Positions 17,822-23,007 of a stretch of 23,007 nucleotides of DNA are shown piece after piece. Source of the DNA: Caldilinea sp. (lineage in GTDB: Bacteria; Chloroflexota; Anaerolineae; Caldilineales; Caldilineaceae); the NCBI GenBank assembly GCA_026389955.1, contig JAPLGY010000496.1, forward strand, positions 1 to 23,007, given 5' to 3'. The notes under the pieces are model-generated. The model was not told the DNA's origin. It was given only the letters and a program-made list of their open reading frames with translations, and made no database searches. How positions within the stretch are numbered: position 1 is the first letter of the stretch; each line of letters begins with the position of its first letter. A program made the translations under genes and the position numbers.

Positions 17822-18592
17822 ATGTCTGTGCTGGACCGTTTTCGTCTGGATGGCCGTGTCGCACTGATTACGGGCGGCACCAAGGGGTTGGGCAGGAGCA
17901 TGGCAGATGGTTTTGTCGAGGCGGGTGCGGCGGTGGCGGTGGTCAGCCGCCACCACGAAGAGAGCACAAGGGTGGCCGAAGAACTCACCGCACATGGGGG
18001 CAGACGGTGTGCAGGCTATGCTGCGGATGTCACCGACCCAGCCCAGGTGGCCGGGCTGGTTCAGCACGTGCTCGACGACTTCGGCCAGGTCGATATTCTG
18101 GTCAACAATGCAGGAATCAATCTGCGCGGCCCGATCGAAGCTCTGTCGGTCGAGCAGTTCGACGCGGTCCAGGCGGTCAATGTGCGCGGCCCCTGGCTGA
18201 TGTGCCGGGAGCTGGCCCTCCATTTCAAAAACCGACGCTACGGACGTGTGCTCAACATCGGCTCGATGCTTTCGGTGGTGGGGATGGCAGATCGCACCCC
18301 GTATGCCACCAGCAAAGGGGCCCTTTTGCAGATGACGCGGGTTCTGGCGCTGGAATGGGCACCCTACGGGGTGACGGTCAACGCGATGATTCCAGGTCCT
18401 TTTGCCACGGAGATGAACCTGCCGATCTTGAATCACCCCGAGCGTTACCGCGCTTTTGTCGACCGCATCCCGCTTGGCCGCTGGGGAGAGCTCGAGGAAA
18501 TCCAAGGGCTGGCTCTTTTTCTGGCCAGCGACGCTTCCAGTTTTGTGACTGGGGCTGCCATGACCGTGGATGGCGGGTACACGGTCTGGTAG
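17822..18592 (+). CDS. SDR-family NAD(P)-dependent oxidoreductase
   Basis: The 256-residue protein is a complete classical short-chain dehydrogenase: cofactor motif TGGTKGLG (17-24), DV at 69-70, NNAG (95-98), Asn120, and the catalytic Ser148, Tyr161 and Lys165 (YATSK). PGPFATEM and the DGGYTVW end are standard. The SRHHE stretch after strand 2 (42-46), with Arg43 and no acidic residue at the end of the strand, suggests NADP(H) rather than NAD(H), although this is a weak guide. The start ATG 17822 has a GAGGAGAAG ribosome-binding site. It is divergent from phnS (235-bp shared upstream region) and converges with eutC. Its substrate is not readable from sequence; an aldehyde or hydroxy-acid linked to the flanking aminoethyl pathways is a context-based guess only. 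Confidence 0.92.
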   Translation: MSVLDRFRLDGRVALITGGTKGLGRSMADGFVEAGAAVAVVSRHHEESTRVAEELTAHGGRRCAGYAADVTDPAQVAGLVQHVLDDFGQVDILVNNAGINLRGPIEALSVEQFDAVQAVNVRGPWLMCRELALHFKNRRYGRVLNIGSMLSVVGMADRTPYATSKGALLQMTRVLALEWAPYGVTVNAMIPGPFATEMNLPILNHPERYRAFVDRIPLGRWGELEEIQGLALFLASDASSFVTGAAMTVDGGYTVW

Positions 18593-18599
18593 GGGGGGG

Positions 18600-19394
18600 T
18601 CAGGTTGCCAGTTTGAGCGCTACCCCTGAGGCCTGGTGGGCCCGCATCGTCTGTGCCAGCTGCACGACATAGGCCCCTGCTTCGAGCGGGTTGGTGCCTC
18701 CTGCAAAGATATTGCAGATGACATCGCGTTGGGCGTCGGTGTCCCCTGCTTGCGGGCGCCAGGCCATATAGGCGCTCAGGCTTTCGGCGCGGCCCAGCCC
18801 AGGCCGCTCGCCGATCAGCAAGATCAAGACGTCCGGCTGCAGCAGCTCGCCGATGTCGTTCATGACGCCGACACGGCAGTGGCTGACAAAAAAAGGAACC
18901 CCAAAGCTCAGCCCGGCGGACAGCACCCCGTGCCGGATCACGGGGAGGATCTGGCGGAGGTTGGCCTCCACGGCGGCTGCACTCAATCCGTCGCCGACCA
19001 CCAGCTGGACGGCTGGGCGTTGGGGGCAGCGCGCTCGGATCTCTTCCTTGGCGTTTTCGGAGAGTTTGCGCCCCAGGTCGGGGCGCAGCAGGTATTCTTG
19101 TTTGCCGCCGCAGACCTGGGTGGTGACGCTGAAAAGTGCCAGCTCTGCCAGCAGGCCGGGTTGCACCTCCCGATAGAGTGCGTCCTGGGTCAAGGCGTGG
19201 TCGGCCTGAAACAACAGCAGCGCTGCGGTTGTGCAGCGTGGGCCAGCTCGGCCGACCCCGATGCGGGCTGGCGTTGCGGCGAGCAGCGCACGCAGCCCTT
19301 CGGGGTCGGCCGGGTGAGAGAGCGTCGGGCGTCTTAAAGCGGGGTCGGGCAGGTCGATCGACAGCTGCGGGTCTGTGGCGGGTTGTTCTGGCAT
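18600..19394 (-). CDS. eutC: Ethanolamine ammonia-lyase small subunit
   Basis: EutC is the light subunit of the adenosylcobalamin-dependent enzyme that splits ethanolamine to acetaldehyde and ammonia; it contributes to the B12 site. The 264-residue protein has ARIGVGRAGPRCTTAALLLFQADHALTQDA (about 43-72), VVGDGLSAAAVEANL, LIGERPGLGRAESLSAYMAW and CNIFAGGTNPLEAG, all diagnostic. Length is in the normal range of roughly 250-300 residues. It lies 25 nt downstream of eutB. Its stop codon is only 7 nt from the stop of the convergent SDR gene, with no room for a terminator in between. Confidence 0.96.
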   Translation of the reverse strand: MPEQPATDPQLSIDLPDPALRRPTLSHPADPEGLRALLAATPARIGVGRAGPRCTTAALLLFQADHALTQDALYREVQPGLLAELALFSVTTQVCGGKQEYLLRPDLGRKLSENAKEEIRARCPQRPAVQLVVGDGLSAAAVEANLRQILPVIRHGVLSAGLSFGVPFFVSHCRVGVMNDIGELLQPDVLILLIGERPGLGRAESLSAYMAWRPQAGDTDAQRDVICNIFAGGTNPLEAGAYVVQLAQTMRAHQASGVALKLAT

Positions 19395-19419
19395 GGTTGT
19401 GGCTTTCTGCAGAGAGTGG

Positions 19420-20787
19420 TTACCGGCGCAAGAAAAAAGAGGGGTCTCCTGCCTGTGCGGTCAACCGCCCTGCGTGCATCAGCCCCAGATCTTCCAGCCA
19501 GCGTTCGAATTCGGGTGCGGGGCGCAGGCCAAAGAGCTGGCGGAGCGCGGCCGTATCGTGGTAGGAGGTGCACTGGTAGGAAAGCATCGAGTCGTCGCCC
19601 ATCGGCACCCCCATGAAATAGTTGCAGCCAGCGGCTGTGAGCAGCACAGCCAGGTTTTCGATCGCGTTCTGGTCGGCGCGTGCGTGGTTGGTGTAGCAGG
19701 CGTCCACCCCCATCGGCAGCCCACTCAGCTTTCCCATAAAATGGTCTTCCAGCCCGGCGCGCTGGATCTGGCGCGCGTCGTACAGGTATTCTGGGCCGAT
19801 GAAGCCGACGACTGTGTTGACTTGAAAGGGGCGGTATCGTCTGGCCAGCCCATAACAGCGTGCTTCGAGGGTCAGCTGATCCCAGCCGTGGTGGGCATCG
19901 GCCGAGAGTTCGGAGCCCTGGCCCGTCTCAAAATAGAGATAGTTGGGGCCTGGGGTGAAGCAGTGGCGTTGGGCCAGGGTCTGCGCCTCGTCGAGCAGGG
20001 CGACTGAAATGCCGAAGGAGTCGTTGCCGCGCTGGGTGCCGGCCAACGACTGGAAGAGCAGCCCGACGGGCGCGCCAGCCGTCAGACATTTCATCTGCGT
20101 GGTGACATGAGCCAGGACGCAGTTCTGGGTCGGAATCTGCCACTGTTGGATCACGGCGTAGGTCATTTCGAGCAGTCGAGCGACTGAACTGTAGGAATCG
20201 TCGACCGGGTTGATGCCGATCACGGAGTCTCCGGAACCATAGGAGAGCCCTTCATAGATTTCGGCGCGGATGCCGGTGAGAGCGTCAGTCGGGTGGTTGG
20301 GCTGGTTGCGGCTGGACAGCCGGCCCTCCAGGCCGATCGTGTTGTTGCAGTGGGCCGAAACGCGCACTTTGCTGGCCGCATAGATCAGGTCGAGATTGGA
20401 CATCAGCTTGGTGACTGCGCTGATCATCTCTGCGGTCAACCCATCGGCGGCCCGGCGGATCTGGGCGGCGGTGGTTGTGTCGGCCAGAAGCCATTCGCGC
20501 AGCTGGCCGACGCTCCAATCTTTGATTTCAGCGTACGCGACCGGATCCAAGGCATCCTGGATCACACGGGTCACCTCGTCCTGTTCGTAGGGGACGGCGG
20601 GCTGTTCGCGCAAGACCCAGAGGGGGAGTTCGGCCAGCACAAAGCGGGCTGCGGCCCGTTCAGCTGCGGTGCTGGCTGCCAGCCCGGCCAATCGGTCTCC
20701 TGATTTCTCTTCATTGGCCTTGCCCATCAGCACCCGGACATCTGGAAATTCGTACTGCTTGCCGTGCAGACGGGTGCGCAGCAACAT
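19420..20787 (-). CDS. eutB: Ethanolamine ammonia-lyase large subunit
   Basis: EutB is the catalytic TIM-barrel subunit. The 455-residue protein is collinear with the roughly 453-residue E. coli protein and shows SVGQLREWLL, TAEMISAVTKLMSNLDLIYA, AHCNNTIGLEGRLSSRNQPN, SYGSGDSVIGINPVDDS, FETGQGSELSADAHHG (catalytic barrel region), NTVVGFIGPEYLYD, and MGKLSGLPMGVDACYTNH. No lesion is seen. It starts 13 nt after the eutA stop. With EutC it forms the B12-dependent lyase; ammonia and acetaldehyde are the products. Confidence 0.97.
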   Translation of the reverse strand: MLLRTRLHGKQYEFPDVRVLMGKANEEKSGDRLAGLAASTAAERAAARFVLAELPLWVLREQPAVPYEQDEVTRVIQDALDPVAYAEIKDWSVGQLREWLLADTTTAAQIRRAADGLTAEMISAVTKLMSNLDLIYAASKVRVSAHCNNTIGLEGRLSSRNQPNHPTDALTGIRAEIYEGLSYGSGDSVIGINPVDDSYSSVARLLEMTYAVIQQWQIPTQNCVLAHVTTQMKCLTAGAPVGLLFQSLAGTQRGNDSFGISVALLDEAQTLAQRHCFTPGPNYLYFETGQGSELSADAHHGWDQLTLEARCYGLARRYRPFQVNTVVGFIGPEYLYDARQIQRAGLEDHFMGKLSGLPMGVDACYTNHARADQNAIENLAVLLTAAGCNYFMGVPMGDDSMLSYQCTSYHDTAALRQLFGLRPAPEFERWLEDLGLMHAGRLTAQAGDPSFFLRR

Positions 20788-20800
20788 AGAGGCCTCGCTT

Positions 20801-22231
20801 TCACCGATAGAAAACCAGCGTTTTTATGCTGAGCGGGACGACCCGCCCGTCCAACAAGGGCAGGCCGACGTCGAGATAGTTTCCCTCGGCCAGCTGCACC
20901 TGGTCGATCACCAGCAGCGGGCGTTTGGGCAGAGCGGCTTTGATGGTCTGGCCCAGCACCTGGGCGTAGTCGCGGTCCAGCAGCACGACCAGGGGCTGCT
21001 GGGGGGGCAGGCTGTCGGCGTAGGTGCAGAGTGCTGCGGCCAGCTCCAGCAGCGCGGGGTACTCGAGTGGCTGTCCGCATTCCAGCGCAAGTGCGCACGG
21101 CTCGTTGGCTGGGCCGCCCCGCAGGGTGGCAGCCCTGATCGCAGCGGCCAGCGCTGTCCGTTCCCATTCGGCGGGCAGTGCCGGCTGCACAACGGGCAGA
21201 TTGCGCAGCGGCAGCAGCGCCCGCTCCACCCAGATGGTGGACCCGGAGACCGTCACGGTCTGCGTTCCGGCCCCGAGCACGGTGGCGCGCACCGTCTCTG
21301 AGGGTTCTGCGATTGTGTAGGCTGCCAGGTCGGGCTGGCGGCGGAGCGAGTCAGCGAGCAGCGGCCCGACATCGCCGTAGAGGGCCACCTCGGCCACGCT
21401 GCCAGCGGGTGTCCCGGCATAATAGGCGCTGCCGACGCCGCCGGAAAACATCAGGAGGGTGCCTGGTGCCACCGGCGGTGCCGGTGCGGTCAGATAGAGT
21501 TGCTGAGCCAGCGGGGAGGCGGTGCCGTGGATCAGCTCCACCGTCAGTGCTGCCATCTGGTCGGTGAAGCGGCGCAGCGTGGCCAGGTCGACCAGGTCGC
21601 CGGGGACGAGCTGCAGCCCGCATGCGGCCAGGATGGTGCGGGCGGGTTCGGCCACGCTGCGCACTCGGCTGAGTCGACCATCGAGTTCGAGCAGCCGGCC
21701 CCCGCAGTTGATGGCAGCGGTGGTGAGCAGACGGTCTGCCTGAAACGTGGCTCGATTGGCGGTTCCTCCGCCGATGTCGATATTGGTGACCGTTGTGAAG
21801 TGATGGCGGGCATAGGCAGCGGCGCCCGAGCCGCGCCCTGCGAGCGCCCCTTCGAGGTGGGGGCCGGCGACACTGACCACAAATTCGCCGGCCAGCCCGG
21901 CCAGTGCGGCCAGAATTCGGTCGGCATTTTGTTTTTTGGCGGTTTCGCCGGTCACAATCACGGCGCCTGTCTCGATTTGGGCCGGAGCTACCCCGGCTGC
22001 CGCATACGCTGCTTGCACCCACGCGTACAGGCGCGGGGCATCGACCGTTTCAGGGTCTGACAGCGGCGTCAGCACGACTGGGCTGCGGTAGAGCACCCGA
22101 CGCACAACAATTTCCAGACGTGGGATCTGCCCCGGCTGAGCGACGTTGACCGTCTGCAGCTCGGAGAAAAGCAGCTGCGTCGTGGTTGTCCCAACATCGA
22201 TCCCAACCGAAAGAAAAACAGGTGCGTCCAC
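20801..22231 (-). CDS. eutA: Ethanolamine ammonia-lyase reactivating factor
   Basis: EutA is an actin/Hsp70-fold ATPase that exchanges damaged cobalamin in EutBC for fresh cofactor. The 476-residue protein (about 467 in E. coli) has the phosphate-1 motif GIDVGTTTTQLLFSEL (10-25), VTGETAKKQNAD (93-104), the phosphate-2 motif NIDIGGGTANRATF (150-163), and a late FSGGVGSAYY motif. The start is GTG at 22231 with AGGA a few bases upstream. It is the first gene of eutABC. The enzyme implies the cell makes or imports B12, but no B12 gene or cobalamin riboswitch is in the window. Confidence 0.93.
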   Translation of the reverse strand: MDAPVFLSVGIDVGTTTTQLLFSELQTVNVAQPGQIPRLEIVVRRVLYRSPVVLTPLSDPETVDAPRLYAWVQAAYAAAGVAPAQIETGAVIVTGETAKKQNADRILAALAGLAGEFVVSVAGPHLEGALAGRGSGAAAYARHHFTTVTNIDIGGGTANRATFQADRLLTTAAINCGGRLLELDGRLSRVRSVAEPARTILAACGLQLVPGDLVDLATLRRFTDQMAALTVELIHGTASPLAQQLYLTAPAPPVAPGTLLMFSGGVGSAYYAGTPAGSVAEVALYGDVGPLLADSLRRQPDLAAYTIAEPSETVRATVLGAGTQTVTVSGSTIWVERALLPLRNLPVVQPALPAEWERTALAAAIRAATLRGGPANEPCALALECGQPLEYPALLELAAALCTYADSLPPQQPLVVLLDRDYAQVLGQTIKAALPKRPLLVIDQVQLAEGNYLDVGLPLLDGRVVPLSIKTLVFYR

Positions 22232-22255
22232 GATCTGGTTCCTGTGCAGAGGGCT

Positions 22256-22289
22256 CTGAAAGAGTGGCTTTCAGTATACCACAGCTGTG
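22256..22289 (-). promoter_or_regulatory. eutABC promoter core flanked by two palindromes
   Basis: On the minus strand the extended -10 TGG-TATACT (22281-22273) lies 42 nt before the eutA GTG. A perfect inverted repeat with 7-bp arms (CTGAAAG-5 nt-CTTTCAG, 22256-22274) covers the predicted start site, and a perfect 10-bp palindrome CACAGCTGTG (22280-22289) lies immediately upstream of the -10. No good -35 is seen. The arrangement suggests regulation by a dimeric DNA-binding protein, which is an inference. Confidence 0.45.
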
Positions 22290-22325
22290 CCCCACAGAGA
22301 GGCTTTGGAGCCCACAGACAAAAAC

Positions 22326-22355
22326 AGCGCCACCCGGGAGCTCCCGGGTGGCGCT
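22326..22355 (-). terminator. Rho-independent terminator of the small exported-protein gene
   Basis: A perfect 30-nt palindrome (15-nt arms AGCGCCACCCGGGAG and its complement) begins 22 nt after the stop at 22378 and is followed on the minus strand by GTTTTTG. The centre GAGCTC would form the tight loop. It separates this gene from the eut promoter. Confidence 0.85.
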
Positions 22356-22377
22356 GAGGACAGACGGTCTGGGGATT

Positions 22378-22875
22378 TCAGCCTTCTGTGCAGCTGTGAG
22401 GGAAGTTTCTCTGCAGCACCCATTCGCCGTTGGGGCGCTTTGTCTTGCTCCACTCCACCAGCGAAAACTGGCCTGTCACATCCCCTGGAATGCTGATTTC
22501 GGCGGCACCTGCGGGAATATCGGCGTAGCCGCCAAGATTGGGTGCCAAGACCAGCCGGCCACATGCGTCCCACCAGCCGACACTGGACTGCTGCGTTCTG
22601 AAACGGATCGCGATTTTGCCGGCCGTTCCGGGCGGTGACAGTTCGACAGCTGCGTTGCCGGTAAAAATGCGACCTAGGCTGTCAGCGGCGCTCTCTTCCG
22701 AGGGCTCGTCGACAGGGCCGGGCGGTTCTGGGCTGGGCAGCGGCGACTCGGGCTCGGGCAGCGGCGATTCCTGGGTCGCTGCCAGGGCAGAGGGAGGCAG
22801 CCTCACTTCTGCCATCCACGCCACGAACAACAGGAGGGTAAAGGCCAAGAGTCCAAACAAATACTTGCGAGTCAT
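22378..22875 (-). CDS. Small exported or membrane-anchored protein of unknown function
   Basis: I do not recognise this 165-residue protein. Residues 1-3 are polar with Arg3/Lys4, then a hydrophobic stretch at about 6-21. A possible signal-peptidase site follows at SALA-AT near 32-33; otherwise the N-terminus acts as an anchor. Residues 35-62 are a Pro/Glu/Ser-rich linker with the repeated motif ESPLP (36-40, 43-47). The C-terminal part (about 68-165) is a compact domain rich in Gly and beta-prone residues, with WW at 101-102 and two cysteines, Cys105 and Cys162, that could form a disulfide outside the cytoplasm. The start ATG 22875 has AAAGGA upstream, a strong promoter lies at 22961-22989 and a terminator at 22326-22355, so it is an independent single-gene unit. 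Confidence 0.7.
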   Translation of the reverse strand: MTRKYLFGLLAFTLLLFVAWMAEVRLPPSALAATQESPLPEPESPLPSPEPPGPVDEPSEESAADSLGRIFTGNAAVELSPPGTAGKIAIRFRTQQSSVGWWDACGRLVLAPNLGGYADIPAGAAEISIPGDVTGQFSLVEWSKTKRPNGEWVLQRNFPHSCTEG

Positions 22876-22960
22876 CAGGGTTCCTTTCGGAAAGCAAATT
22901 GTGGATAGTCTCCAGGCAGCCAGCTGTATTCAGCCGAGGGTACGATGAGGAGTATCAAAA

Positions 22961-22989
22961 AATATAACAGAGCGTGCCGTCGGCGTCAA
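22961..22989 (-). promoter_or_regulatory. Promoter of the small exported-protein gene
   Basis: On the minus strand TTGACG (22989-22984) and TATATT (22966-22961), separated by exactly 17 nt, make the best housekeeping-type promoter in the window. The predicted 5' leader to the ATG at 22875 is about 80 nt. The bases from 22990 to the right edge show no gene. Confidence 0.65.
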
Positions 22990-23007
22990 ATAGAGGCACA
23001 CCGCGCC

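Noticed and set aside
22232..22377. Possible cobalamin riboswitch before eutA
   Set aside because: The gap is only 146 nt, half of it occupied by the neighbouring gene's terminator, and no B12-box-like conserved core was seen.

Overview
The window (about 60% G+C by eye, 23,007 bp) reads like a chromosomal segment of a Chloroflexota bacterium of the Caldilineae/Anaerolineae type. The evidence is the Ala/Pro-rich lipoprotein leaders (LLLGAC-AAPAAP), the large cluster-5 solute-binding protein with its dedicated permeases and a fused double ATPase, and the general codon style. This placement is inference from family resemblance.

Layout. (1) 1-1522, plus strand: the 3' end of nuoM (complex I) followed by nuoN, which is broken by an in-frame amber codon and by an apparent internal deletion with a frame change. 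(2) 1538-3577, minus strand: a GCS2-type glutamate-cysteine ligase preceded by a HAD-family hydrolase that has lost the segment expected to carry catalytic motifs III and IV. (3) 3725-11479, plus strand: a complete peptide/opine/nickel-class ABC importer operon (lipoprotein, two permeases, fused DppD-DppF-like ATPase) ending with a translationally coupled PHP-domain (CehA/McbA-like) metallohydrolase. (4) 11534-17586, minus strand: a complete 2-aminoethylphosphonate (AEP) uptake and degradation operon, in transcription order phnS (binding protein), phnT (ATPase), fused phnU/V permease, phnW (AEP-pyruvate transaminase), phnX (phosphonatase). (5) 17822-18592, plus strand: a short-chain dehydrogenase divergent from phnS. 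(6) 18600-22231, minus strand: eutA-eutB-eutC, the reactivase and the two subunits of B12-dependent ethanolamine ammonia-lyase. (7) 22378-22875, minus strand: an isolated small exported protein of unknown function with its own good promoter and terminator.

How it fits together. AEP enters through PhnSTU/V, is transaminated to phosphonoacetaldehyde by PhnW and cleaved to acetaldehyde plus phosphate by PhnX. Ethanolamine is cleaved to acetaldehyde plus ammonia by EutBC, kept active by EutA. So two adjacent pathways for aminoethyl lipid head groups both release acetaldehyde, with an uncharacterised SDR between them and a transporter-linked PHP hydrolase of unknown substrate converging on the phn operon. 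No microcompartment shell gene, acetaldehyde dehydrogenase, ethanolamine permease or transcriptional regulator lies in the window.

Regulatory structure: a 7-nt-loop hairpin follows each of the two binding-protein genes, a hairpin sits between the convergent PHP and phnX genes, and a 12-nt TATACT-type promoter core recurs at the HAD gene and at eutA. No RNA gene, insertion sequence, CRISPR array or cobalamin riboswitch was recognised.
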